In this document: piece after piece, positions 24,379 through 32,697 of the stretch | Layout: the number at the start of each line of letters is the position of its first letter | How positions within the stretch are numbered: position 1 is the first letter of the stretch | Source of the DNA: Ectothiorhodospiraceae bacterium | Lineage (GTDB): Bacteria > Pseudomonadota > Gammaproteobacteria > Nitrococcales > Halorhodospiraceae | NCBI GenBank assembly: GCA_003552345.1 | Contig: PULM01000031.1 | Span: 1 to 33,181 of the forward strand | Length of the DNA stretch: 33,181 bases | Reading direction: 5' to 3' | Program-made: the position numbers and the translations under genes | The notes under the pieces: model-generated | Told to the model about the DNA's origin: nothing | The model's database searches: none | The model's input: only the letters and a program-made list of their open reading frames with translations

Positions 24379-25224
24379 ATGGGCAACGCCGAACGGGCGG
24401 CTACGCTGGAGCGGCTGGGCGATTCCGACACCCTGCCCGCCCTGCCCTACGTCGCCCACGACATCCTGGTGGTCACCAGCCATAACGAGGTGAACATCAG
24501 CGAGGTGGCCGAGACCCTGGCCCGCGAGCCCGGGCTGGCGGCGCGTATTGTTGCTGTTGCCAATTACGCCTTCTTCTCCCGGCGCGAGACGGTCTACTCC
24601 CTGGAGCAGGCGGTGATGCGCATCGGGCTCAACCGGGTGCGCGTACTGGCCACCTCCCTGCTGCTCAATGACCTCTTCCGCACCGCCCCGTGCCCCCACT
24701 TCCAGCTCCAGCGCTACTGGCACGAGGCCCTGGGCACGGCCTTCTGCGCCGCCCGCCTCGCCCCGGACTGCGCCCCCGGCGAGAGCCGCGACGCCGCCTA
24801 CCTGGGCGGCGTGCTGCACAGCATCGGCCTGCTGCTGCTGGTGCACATCTTCCCCCAGACCATGGACCAGGTCCTGGCCGAACACGAGCGCGACCGGGAG
24901 CGGTCGCTGGCCGGACTCACCTTCCGCGCCCTGGGCTGCGACTACGGCGAGGCCGGCGCGTTGCTGCTGCGCGAGTGGTCGGTACCCGAGCCGATCGCCG
25001 TCACCGCCGGCAACGCCCATCGTGAGCGCTACGAGGGCCCCCACGCGGATCTGGTGGCCACCGTCCGCTTCGCCAACGAGTGGCTGCAGCGCGGCTTCGA
25101 CCCGACGCAGTGCGCCGACGCCCCGGCCATCGCGCAGCCTAAACTCGAGCGGGTCAGCGCAGCCTGCCGCGAGGAGTACGAGGCCCTGGCCGCTTTCGCC
25201 CAGCTGCTCAGCGGCGACGCGTGA
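24379..25224 (+). CDS. HDOD-domain signalling protein
   Basis: 281-aa protein whose main part (about 20-220) is an HDOD domain. Diagnostic segments are LPALPYVAHDILVVTSHNEVNISEVAETLAREPGLAARIVAVANYAFF (quoted here only as a location; starts near residue 17) and AVMRIGLNRVRVLATSLLL. The position of the catalytic HD pair reads GVLHSIG instead of LLHDIG, so the metal site is degenerate, as expected for HDOD, and hydrolysis is unlikely. HDOD proteins act as scaffolds in signalling, motility and stress control. ATG 24379 is preferred to the track start, with GAGG upstream. It is divergent from phaR and its 3' end overlaps the convergent pabB by 17 bases. Role unknown. Confidence 0.87.
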   Translation: MGNAERAATLERLGDSDTLPALPYVAHDILVVTSHNEVNISEVAETLAREPGLAARIVAVANYAFFSRRETVYSLEQAVMRIGLNRVRVLATSLLLNDLFRTAPCPHFQLQRYWHEALGTAFCAARLAPDCAPGESRDAAYLGGVLHSIGLLLLVHIFPQTMDQVLAEHERDRERSLAGLTFRALGCDYGEAGALLLREWSVPEPIAVTAGNAHRERYEGPHADLVATVRFANEWLQRGFDPTQCADAPAIAQPKLERVSAACREEYEALAAFAQLLSGDA

Positions 25225-26590
25225 GCGCGCCGCCCTCATCGCCGTCAGCCAGCGAGAGGAACCCGGCGGCCTTGTCCTCGGTCTCCTGTAGCTCGGCGGC
25301 ACAGGTGGAGTCCGCCACCACCCCACCACCGGCCCAGTAGGTCATGCAGCCATCGCCGCAGGTGGCGGTGCGGATGGCGATGCTGGTATCCATGCGCCCG
25401 TCCAGCCCCAGGTAGCCGATCGCCCCGCAGTACACCCCGCGCGGCCCGGGTTCGAGCTCGTTGATGATCTCCATGGCCCGACGTTTCGGCGCCCCGGTGA
25501 TCGAACCGCCGGGCAGACAATCGCGGAGCAGGTCGGTGGCCCGCCTGCCCGGGGCCAGGCGCCCGGTCACGGTGCTGACCAGATGGTGCACAGAGGCGAA
25601 CCGCTCACCCCGGCACAGCGAAGGGACACGGACGCTGCCCACCTCGCACCCCTTGCCCAGATCGTTGCGCAACAGGTCGACGATCATCACGTTCTCTGCC
25701 CGGTCCTTGGCGCTGCTCATCAGCTCGTGCCGGGCTGCCGCATCCTGCCCCGGATCGGCCGACCGCGGGCGGGTGCCCTTGATCGGCTCCGTGGTGACCT
25801 GGCCGTCGGCATCCAGGCGCAGAAACCGCTCCGGCGAGAGGCTGAGCACATCCACACCGGGCACACGCAGCCAGGCCGCGAAGGGCGCCGGCGAGGCGCC
25901 GCGCAGGGCCAGATAAGCCGCCTGCGGATCACCGCGATAGGGCACCGTGAACCGGCGGGCCAGATTGACCTGATAGCAGTCGCCGGCGTGCAAGTAAGCC
26001 TGCACCCGGCGGAACGCCGCCGCGTACCCGTCGGCCTCCGGCTCGCGCCGGATCGCGCCGACCGTGGACCAGGGGCACGGATCCGAGGCCCCCTCCTGGC
26101 GCTGCACCACATCGGCCAGCCAGGCCTCGTCGAGGTGTCGCCCCACGGCCATGGTCCAGCCCTGCTGATGATCCGTGATCAGCGCCTGCTCGTAGAGCCC
26201 CACGGCCATCTCCGGGAGCGCCGGATCCGCCCCCGCCACCCCCATCAGCCGTCGCCCCAGGTCGTAGCCGAAGTAGCCCACCGCCCCACCGGTGAATGGC
26301 CAGCGCGGGTCAACCGGCAGCGGCCCCAGGGCCTCGAGCTCGGCGGCCAGGTGGCTCAGCGGATCGCCGCTGCGCTGCTCCACCTGCTCACCCCGGCGGA
26401 TGGTCGTCTGCCCGCCGGCGGCCACCAGGGTGGCCACCGGCCGGGCCACGAGGATGTCGTAGCGCGCCGCAGCGCAGCCGCCATGCCCCGAGTCGAGCCA
26501 CGCCGACCACGGCTCGCCGCCGAGCACACGCAGGGCCGCAGCCCCGTCAGCAAGATACGGCAGGCTTCGGGATTGCAGGGATGCAGACAC
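25208..26590 (-). CDS. pabB: Aminodeoxychorismate synthase component I
   Basis: 460-aa chorismate-binding enzyme. With PabA it makes 4-amino-4-deoxychorismate for p-aminobenzoate and folate. The motif PIKGTRPR with Lys271 is diagnostic of PabB (E. coli Lys274), where anthranilate synthase TrpE has PIAGT. The C-terminal chorismate domain includes VMIVDLLRNDLGKGC, GSITGAPKRRAMEII and YCGAIGYLG. The N-terminal tryptophan-pocket domain spans about 20-170. The start is GTG 26590, with GGAGC upstream, and the length agrees with E. coli PabB (453 aa). It is convergent with the HDOD gene (17-bp overlap) and divergent from the acyl-CoA synthetase gene. Confidence 0.94.
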   Translation of the reverse strand: MSASLQSRSLPYLADGAAALRVLGGEPWSAWLDSGHGGCAAARYDILVARPVATLVAAGGQTTIRRGEQVEQRSGDPLSHLAAELEALGPLPVDPRWPFTGGAVGYFGYDLGRRLMGVAGADPALPEMAVGLYEQALITDHQQGWTMAVGRHLDEAWLADVVQRQEGASDPCPWSTVGAIRREPEADGYAAAFRRVQAYLHAGDCYQVNLARRFTVPYRGDPQAAYLALRGASPAPFAAWLRVPGVDVLSLSPERFLRLDADGQVTTEPIKGTRPRSADPGQDAAARHELMSSAKDRAENVMIVDLLRNDLGKGCEVGSVRVPSLCRGERFASVHHLVSTVTGRLAPGRRATDLLRDCLPGGSITGAPKRRAMEIINELEPGPRGVYCGAIGYLGLDGRMDTSIAIRTATCGDGCMTYWAGGGVVADSTCAAELQETEDKAAGFLSLADGDEGGALTRRR

Positions 26591-26666
26591 AGTGATGATG
26601 CTCCGGACTGATCAGATCGTTTAACCTCGGCACGATAAAAAAACCTACGCTCGACGGAGGAGAAGC

Positions 26667-28400
26667 ATGAACGATCACGGCGCCGCCGCATTCTACGATG
26701 CCCGCCCGTGGGAGCGGTGCTACGGCACCTCGAACGACCCCGACCCGGTACTGCGGGAGCTGACCACGGTGGCGGAGATCGCGCGGCGCCGGGCCGAGCG
26801 CACGCCGGATCGCATCGCCTACACCGCCTGCCTGGAGAACGGCCTGCATGCGAGCCTGGACTTCGCTACCGTCGACCGGCTGGCCGACGCCTTCGCGGCC
26901 TGGCTGATCGCCGAGGCCGGCATCCGCCCCGGCGATCGGGTGGCGGTGCAGATGCCCAACTCCCTGCCCTACCCCATCGCCGTGTTCGGCACCCTGCGCG
27001 CTGGCGCGGTGCTGGTGAACATCAATCCGCTGTTCACCCCTCGCGAGATGCAGCACCAACTCCGGGACAGCGGCGCGCGGGTGCTGGTCCTGGTTGACCT
27101 GTTCGCCGACAAGCTCGCCGCCGCGCTGACCGGAACCGCCGTGGAGGAGGTGGTGCTCACCGGCGTCGCCGACCTTTTCCCCTGGCTCAAGCGCGGCCTG
27201 ATCCACGGCGTGCTGCGGGCCAAGCGCGAGATCCCGGCAGCACCGCCGAGCACCCGCCGGCTCGGCGCCGTGCTCACCCGCGGCGAGCGCCTGTCCCCCC
27301 AGGCGTGGCCCGAGCGCGGCCCCGACGACCTGGCCCTGCTCCAGTACACCGGTGGCACGACCGGCCTGCCCAAGGGCGCGGAGCTGCGCAACCGCAACAT
27401 CCTCGCCAACCTCGAGCAGATCGACATCATGGCCGGCGACGCCATTCGTCCGGGCGAAGACGTGGTCCTCACCGCGCTGCCGCTCTATCACATCTTCGCC
27501 TTCACCTTTAACCTGCTCACCTTCCACCACCACGGCTGCCGCAACATCCTCTGCCCGTCGCCGCGGCCGGTGGAGAAGCTGCGCAAGGCCTTTGAACAGT
27601 TTCCGGTCAGCAAGTTCTCGGCGGTCAACCTGCTCTTCTACGGCCTGCTGCAGGCGGAGTGGTTCCGCAGCAATCCGCCCCGGCACCTGGATTTCGCCAT
27701 CGCCGGCGGCACCGCCCTGCACCGCAGCACCGCCGAGCAATGGCAAGCGCTGCTCGGCCACACCCCGCTCGAAGGCTATGGCCTGACCGAGACCAGCCCC
27801 GTCCTGGCGGTGAACCCGCCCCACGGCGAGAACCGCCTGGGCAGTGTCGGGGTGCCGCTGCCCGGCAGCGATGTGCGCATCGTCGACGACAACGACCAGC
27901 CCGTCCCCCAGGGGCAGACCGGCGAGATCGTCGGCCGCGGCCCCCAGGTCTTCGAGGGCTACTGGCAACGGCCCGAGGAGAACCGCCAGGCACTGCGCTG
28001 CGGCTGGCTCCACACCGGCGATATCGGCTACATGGATGCGGACGGCTACATCCACATCGTCGACCGCAAGAAGGACATGATCGACGTCTCCGGGTTCAAC
28101 GTCTATCCCAACGAGGTCGAGGAGGCCCTGGCCGAGCACCCGGCCGTGGCCGAGGTCGCCGTGGTCGGTGCCCCCCGGGGCGAGGCCGGCGAGGCCGTGG
28201 TGGCCTTCGTCGTCACCCCGCGCGATCAGGAGCTGGGCGAGTCGGAGCTGCTCGACTTCGCACGGCAGCAACTGACCAACTACAAGGTGCCCCGACGGGT
28301 GATCTTCCGCGACGCACTGCCGAAATCCGCCGTGGGCAAGCTGCTGCGTCGCGACCTGCGCGACGACGCCCGGGCCGCGATCGAGGCCGCACAGGCGTGA
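26667..28400 (+). CDS. fadD: Long-chain fatty-acid-CoA ligase (FadD-like)
   Basis: 577-aa adenylate-forming enzyme that activates fatty acids to acyl-CoA. Motifs in order are the P-loop YTGGTTGLPKG (227-237), the YGLTETSP loop, GWLHTGDIGYMD with the ribose-binding Asp, the hinge DRKKDMIDVSGFNVYPNEVE and the catalytic lysine in KSAVGKLLRR. This pattern and length resemble E. coli FadD (561 aa). The gene stands alone on the plus strand after the divergent pabB. Its ribosome-binding site GGAGGAGA is fully complementary to the UCUCCUCC motif in the small-RNA candidate. Medium-chain specificity cannot be ruled out. Confidence 0.92.
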   Translation: MNDHGAAAFYDARPWERCYGTSNDPDPVLRELTTVAEIARRRAERTPDRIAYTACLENGLHASLDFATVDRLADAFAAWLIAEAGIRPGDRVAVQMPNSLPYPIAVFGTLRAGAVLVNINPLFTPREMQHQLRDSGARVLVLVDLFADKLAAALTGTAVEEVVLTGVADLFPWLKRGLIHGVLRAKREIPAAPPSTRRLGAVLTRGERLSPQAWPERGPDDLALLQYTGGTTGLPKGAELRNRNILANLEQIDIMAGDAIRPGEDVVLTALPLYHIFAFTFNLLTFHHHGCRNILCPSPRPVEKLRKAFEQFPVSKFSAVNLLFYGLLQAEWFRSNPPRHLDFAIAGGTALHRSTAEQWQALLGHTPLEGYGLTETSPVLAVNPPHGENRLGSVGVPLPGSDVRIVDDNDQPVPQGQTGEIVGRGPQVFEGYWQRPEENRQALRCGWLHTGDIGYMDADGYIHIVDRKKDMIDVSGFNVYPNEVEEALAEHPAVAEVAVVGAPRGEAGEAVVAFVVTPRDQELGESELLDFARQQLTNYKVPRRVIFRDALPKSAVGKLLRRDLRDDARAAIEAAQA

Positions 28401-28429
28401 GCGGCGCCTCGGAGCCGACCCGGCGGGCG

Positions 28430-28438
28430 TGGTATCCT
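28430..28438 (+). promoter_or_regulatory. Possible extended -10 promoter of yebC-ruvCAB
   Basis: TGGTATCCT fits TGn plus a -10-like TATCCT, 43 bases before the yebC ATG. No clear -35 element is visible. Confidence 0.35.
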
Positions 28439-28481
28439 GACGCGCTCGAGCGACCCCCGCGAACAAGCCTGTAGAGGATCC

Positions 28482-29225
28482 ATGGCCGGACACAGCAAGT
28501 GGGCCAACATCAAGCGCCACAAGTGGGCGCAGGATGCCAAACGGTCCAAGATCTTCACCAAGCACATCCGCGAGATCACGGTCGCCGCACGCCTCGGCGG
28601 TCCCGATCCGGAGATGAACGCCCGGCTGCGGCTGGCCCTCGATCGCGCCTTTGCGGTGAACCTGCCCAAGGACCGCGCCGACGCCGCGATCAAGAAGGGT
28701 GCCGGACTGGATGAGGCGGAGACGTACGAAGAGATCCGCTACGAGGGCTACGGCCCCGGCGGCTCGGCGATCATGGTCGACTGCATGACCGATAACCGCA
28801 ATCGCACCGTCTCCGAGGTCCGCCACGCCTTCAGCAAGCACGGCGGCAAGATGGGCACCGACAACTCGGTGGCCTACCTGTTCCAGGAGCGCGGCGTGCT
28901 GGTCTTCGCCCCGGGCACCGACTCGGATCAGGTGCTGGAGATCGCCCTGGAGGCCGGCGCCGACGACCTGGTGGAGAACGAAGACGGCTCCCTGGAGGTG
29001 CTCACCGACCCGGAGGCCTACCGCAGCGTGCGCGACGCCCTGACCGAGGCCGGGCTGGAGCCGGCCCAGGCGGACGTAACCCAGCGCCCGGACCTGACCG
29101 TCCAGATCGAGGGCGATAACGCCCGCAGCACCGCGAAGCTGATCGAGCGCCTGGAGGACCTGGACGACGTGCAGCACGTCTACACCAACGCCGATCTGCC
29201 GGCGGAGGCCTACGAAGAAGGCTAG
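28482..29225 (+). CDS. yebC: YebC/TACO1-family translation or transcription factor
   Basis: 247-aa protein beginning with the invariant MAGHSKWANIKRHK, followed by KRSKIFTKHIREI, the YebC family signature. Three-domain organisation and length match E. coli YebC (246 aa). YebC proteins were first described as transcription regulators, and more recent work links the family to ribosomes stalled at proline-rich stretches; mitochondrial TACO1 aids translation of polyproline. This is of note here because tolA in the same cluster encodes a long Glu-Pro tract. ATG 28482 has AGAGGA upstream. ruvC begins 3 bases after its stop, the usual gammaproteobacterial order. Confidence 0.96.
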   Translation: MAGHSKWANIKRHKWAQDAKRSKIFTKHIREITVAARLGGPDPEMNARLRLALDRAFAVNLPKDRADAAIKKGAGLDEAETYEEIRYEGYGPGGSAIMVDCMTDNRNRTVSEVRHAFSKHGGKMGTDNSVAYLFQERGVLVFAPGTDSDQVLEIALEAGADDLVENEDGSLEVLTDPEAYRSVRDALTEAGLEPAQADVTQRPDLTVQIEGDNARSTAKLIERLEDLDDVQHVYTNADLPAEAYEEG

Positions 29226-29228
29226 GCG

Positions 29229-29732
29229 ATGACCCGCATCCTCGGCATCGACCCCGGCTCACGGGTCACCGGCTACGGCATCGTCGACGACGGCCGTCCC
29301 CACCGCCTGGTGGCCGAAGGGACACTGCGCCTGCCCCGACAGGCCGGGCTGGCCGAGCGCCTGGGCCGCATCTTCGATGGCCTGGCCGGGCTGATCGCCG
29401 AACACCGCCCGGACGAAGTGGCCCTCGAGCAGGTCTTTGTTCATCGCAACGCGGACACCGCGCTCAAGCTCGGCCACGCCCGCGGTGCGGCCCTGACCGC
29501 CTGCGTCCAGGCCGGACTGCCGGTGGCCGAATACGCGCCGGCGCGGATCAAGCAGGCGATTGCCGGCAGCGGCCGCGCCGACAAGGCCCAGGTGGGCTAC
29601 ATGGTCCGCGCCCTGCTGCGCCTGCGCAGCCAACCAGCCGAGGACGCCGCCGACGCCCTGGCCGCCGCGCTCTGCCACGCCCACCATCGCAGCGCCCCGC
29701 TGGCGCAGGCCGCCTCCGGAGGCCAGTCATGA
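29229..29732 (+). CDS. ruvC: Holliday junction endodeoxyribonuclease RuvC
   Basis: 167-aa dimeric resolvase that cuts Holliday junctions after RuvAB migration. The catalytic acidic residues align with E. coli: Asp8 (ILGIDPGSRVTGYG), Glu67 (ALEQVFVH), Asp139 and Asp142 (PAEDAADALA). The length is close to E. coli RuvC (173 aa). It starts 3 bases after yebC and overlaps ruvA by 4 bases (ATGA), so yebC-ruvC-ruvA are translated as a coupled set. Confidence 0.97.
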   Translation: MTRILGIDPGSRVTGYGIVDDGRPHRLVAEGTLRLPRQAGLAERLGRIFDGLAGLIAEHRPDEVALEQVFVHRNADTALKLGHARGAALTACVQAGLPVAEYAPARIKQAIAGSGRADKAQVGYMVRALLRLRSQPAEDAADALAAALCHAHHRSAPLAQAASGGQS

Positions 29733-30343
29733 TCGCCCGGCTGCGCGGCACCCTGCTCGAAAAACGCCCGCCCACGCTGGTGGTCGAGGCCCACGGCATC
29801 GGCTACGAGGTCGAGGCGCCGCTCTCCACCCTGGAGGCCGTGCCCGAGACCGGCCAGGAGGTGGTGCTGCACACCCACCTCAGCGTCCGCGAGGACGGGC
29901 AGACACTGTTCGGCTTCCGCTCCCGTGCCGAGCGGGACCTCTTCCGCAGGCTGATCCGCATCTCCGGCGTGGGGCCGAAGCTGGCCCTGGCGCTGCTCTC
30001 CGGCGTGGACGGCGAGGAGCTGGTCCGCTGCGTTCGCGATGACGACCCCAAGCGACTGACCCAGGTCCCGGGGGTCGGCCGCAAGACCGCCGAGCGGCTC
30101 ATCGTCGAACTGCGCGACCGCCTGGAAGGGATCGCGCCGGTGGGCGCACCCGCCGCCGTGGCGCAATCCGGCGCCGCCGACGGCGCCAGCGATCCGGTGG
30201 GCGAGGCCGTGGAGGGGCTGGTGGCCCTGGGCTACAAACCCCCGGAGGCGGCGCGCATGGCCCGTAACGCAGCCGAGCCCGGCCTTGGCTGCGAGGCGAT
30301 CATCCGGCGCGCCCTGCAGCGCGCCGTACCGCGGGGGGCGTGA
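29729..30343 (+). CDS. ruvA: Holliday junction branch-migration protein RuvA
   Basis: 204-aa junction-binding subunit that forms tetramers and loads RuvB. Domain I is an OB-fold ([12 protein letters not shown]). Domain II has two helix-hairpin-helix motifs ([14 protein letters not shown] and [16 protein letters not shown]). A flexible linker (about 135-160) leads to C-terminal domain III ([16 protein letters not shown]), which contacts RuvB. Size matches E. coli (203 aa). Its start overlaps ruvC by 4 bases, and its stop is 2 bases before the ruvB ATG. Confidence 0.97.
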   Translation: MIARLRGTLLEKRPPTLVVEAHGIGYEVEAPLSTLEAVPETGQEVVLHTHLSVREDGQTLFGFRSRAERDLFRRLIRISGVGPKLALALLSGVDGEELVRCVRDDDPKRLTQVPGVGRKTAERLIVELRDRLEGIAPVGAPAAVAQSGAADGASDPVGEAVEGLVALGYKPPEAARMARNAAEPGLGCEAIIRRALQRAVPRGA

Positions 30344-30345
30344 CC

Positions 30346-31386
30346 ATGAGCGATCAAAACGGGCCGCCGGAGCGCATCATCGACGCCGCCGGCACCGGCG
30401 ATGACGCCGCCCTGGAGCGGGCCCTGCGTCCGGTATCCCTGGATGAGTACGTCGGCCAGGCCGGGGTGCGCGAGCAGCTGGAGATCTTCATCCATGCCGC
30501 CCGCGGGCGCAGCGAGCCCCTGGATCACACCCTGCTCTTCGGCCCGCCGGGGCTGGGCAAGACCACCCTGGCCAACATCATCGCCACGGAGATGGGCGCC
30601 AACCTGCGCCAGAGCTCGGGCCCGGTCCTCGACCGCCCCGGCGACCTGGCGGCGATCCTGACCAACCTGGAACCCGGCGACGTCCTGTTCATCGACGAGA
30701 TCCACCGCCTCTCCTCGGTGGTCGAGGAGGTGCTCTACCCGGCCATGGAGGATTTCCGCATCGACATCGTCATCGGCGAGGGGCCGGCGGCGCGCTCGAT
30801 CAAGCTCGACCTGCCGCCGTTCACCCTGGTCGGCGCCACCACCCGGGCCGGGCTGCTGACCTCGCCGCTGCGCGATCGCTTTGGCATCGTGCAGCGGCTG
30901 GCCTATTACCCGGTCGACGAGCTGACCCGCATTGTCGAGCGTTCCGCCGACCGCCTGGGGGTGCAGACCGAGGCGCACGGCGCCGCGGAAATCGCCCGCC
31001 GCGCCCGCGGCACCCCGCGGGTCGCCAACCGCCTGCTGCGCCGGGTACGGGACTTCGCCGAGGTGCGGGCAGACGGGCGGATCACGCGGGAGGTCGCCGC
31101 GGACGCCATGGAGCTGCTCGACGTCGATCGCAACGGCCTCGACGAACAGGACCGGCGCCTGCTCGAGGCGGTGGTGCACAAGTTCGGCGGTGGGCCGGTG
31201 GGCCTGGATAACCTGGCCACCGCCATCGGCGAGGAGCGCGGCACCCTGGAGGACGTCGTCGAGCCCTACCTGATCCAGGAGGGCTACCTCATGCGTACCC
31301 CCCGCGGGCGTGTGGCCACCGAACACGCCTACACCCTGCTCGGCGTCCCCGGGCAGCCGGCCGGCCCCGGCGACCTCTTCGGCTAG
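30346..31386 (+). CDS. ruvB: Holliday junction branch-migration ATPase RuvB
   Basis: 346-aa AAA+ motor that pumps DNA through the RuvA-junction complex. Walker A is GPPGLGKT (66-73) and Walker B is DEIH (117-120). The sensor and arginine-finger region reads [16 protein letters not shown], and the C-terminal winged-helix domain has [20 protein letters not shown] 30346 (MSDQNG) is preferred to the GTG at 30340, which overlaps the ruvA stop; GGGGGG precedes the ATG. Length matches E. coli (336 aa) with a slightly longer N-terminus. It ends 125 bases before tolQ; ybgC, often found there, is absent. Confidence 0.97.
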   Translation: MSDQNGPPERIIDAAGTGDDAALERALRPVSLDEYVGQAGVREQLEIFIHAARGRSEPLDHTLLFGPPGLGKTTLANIIATEMGANLRQSSGPVLDRPGDLAAILTNLEPGDVLFIDEIHRLSSVVEEVLYPAMEDFRIDIVIGEGPAARSIKLDLPPFTLVGATTRAGLLTSPLRDRFGIVQRLAYYPVDELTRIVERSADRLGVQTEAHGAAEIARRARGTPRVANRLLRRVRDFAEVRADGRITREVAADAMELLDVDRNGLDEQDRRLLEAVVHKFGGGPVGLDNLATAIGEERGTLEDVVEPYLIQEGYLMRTPRGRVATEHAYTLLGVPGQPAGPGDLFG

Positions 31387-31411
31387 CGCCAACGGCCGCT
31401 GGCGGGCACGG

Positions 31412-31432
31412 AGCGCCGCCCGGGCGCTTCTT
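31412..31432 (+). terminator. Weak terminator-like hairpin after ruvB
   Basis: AGCGCC-GCCCG-GGCGCT stem (6 bp) followed by TCTTGT. The T-run is interrupted, so this may only attenuate transcription between ruvB and tolQ. Confidence 0.35.
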
Positions 31433-31472
31433 GTCATTCCGGTGGAACTTGTTTCTATAACTCACTGTCGTT
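31431..31472 (+). promoter_or_regulatory. Candidate promoter region of tolQRA
   Basis: Two readings overlap. A sigma70 type: TTGTCA (31431-31436) and TATAAC (31456-31461) with a long 19-base spacer. A sigmaE type: a perfect GGAACTT -35 (31444-31450) with GTCGTT 16 bases on, which is only a half match to the -10. Either would place the start 35-50 bases before tolQ. Confidence 0.45.
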
Positions 31473-31511
31473 ACATTCGATCCCTCCGGCCTTGCCAGCG
31501 CGAAAGACCCT

Positions 31512-32210
31512 ATGACCGCCGACGTCTCCTTCCTCCGCCTCATCCTCGACGCCAGCCTGCTGGTGCAGGCCGTGATGCTCTCGCTGATCCTCGCCTCCAT
31601 CACCTCCTGGGCGCTGATTCTCTACAAGCGCCTGAGCCTCAAGCGGGCCGAGCAGACCGCCATCCGCTTCGAGGAGGAGTTCTGGGCCGGCGGCAACCTG
31701 GCCGAGATCTACCGCCGGCTCAGTGACGAGGGCCCCGGCGAGCACGCCGGCATGGAGCGCATCTTCCGCGCCGGGTTCCAGGAGTTCTCGCGCATGCGCA
31801 AGCAAAGCGGCGCGCCACCGGCGGCGGTGGTCGAGGCCGCGCACCGGGCCATGCGCGTGTCGGTCAGCCGTGAACTGGACAACGCCGAGCGCCACCTGCA
31901 ATTCCTGGCCACGGTCGGCTCGGTCAGCCCCTACGTGGGGCTGTTCGGAACCGTCTGGGGCATCATGAACTCGTTCCGCGCCCTGGCCGGGCAGCAGCAG
32001 GCAACCCTGGCCACCGTGGCGCCGGGGATCGCCGAGGCCCTGATCGCCACCGCGCTGGGGCTGTTCGCCGCCATCCCGGCGGTCATCGCCTACAACCACT
32101 ACGCCAACCGCGCCGAGCGGCTGGCGAACCGTTACGAGACCTTCGTCGAGGAATTCACCAGCATCCTCGAGCGGCATACCCATGCGGCCGGCGCGGCGCC
32201 GGCGAAGTAG
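31512..32210 (+). CDS. tolQ: Tol-Pal system proton-channel subunit TolQ
   Basis: 232-aa inner-membrane protein of the MotA/TolQ/ExbB family. One N-terminal helix (about 12-38) is followed by a cytoplasmic loop, and two C-terminal helices lie around 135-160 and 170-195 (GLFGTVWGIMNSF; APGIAEALIATALGLFAAIPAVIAYN). The Gly/Thr-rich faces form the proton path with TolR. It energises TolA for outer-membrane constriction and integrity at division. The length matches E. coli (230 aa). Being followed by tolR and tolA decides TolQ over ExbB. The ribosome-binding site is poor (AAAGA). Confidence 0.96.
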   Translation: MTADVSFLRLILDASLLVQAVMLSLILASITSWALILYKRLSLKRAEQTAIRFEEEFWAGGNLAEIYRRLSDEGPGEHAGMERIFRAGFQEFSRMRKQSGAPPAAVVEAAHRAMRVSVSRELDNAERHLQFLATVGSVSPYVGLFGTVWGIMNSFRALAGQQQATLATVAPGIAEALIATALGLFAAIPAVIAYNHYANRAERLANRYETFVEEFTSILERHTHAAGAAPAK

Positions 32211-32222
32211 GAGGGCACCGCC

Positions 32223-32687
<465 letters not shown>

Positions 32688-32697
32688 GGCCGTGCCC

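Noticed and set aside
26547-29177. 876-aa minus-strand ORF opposite fadD and yebC
   Set aside because: It is antisense to two well-conserved genes. High GC with G/C at third positions produces long open antisense frames; the translation is low-complexity (Ala/Gly/Val/Asp/His/Gln-rich) with no domain.
30232-31437. 401-aa minus-strand ORF opposite ruvB
   Set aside because: Antisense shadow of ruvB in a GC-rich genome; no motif and no ribosome-binding site noted.
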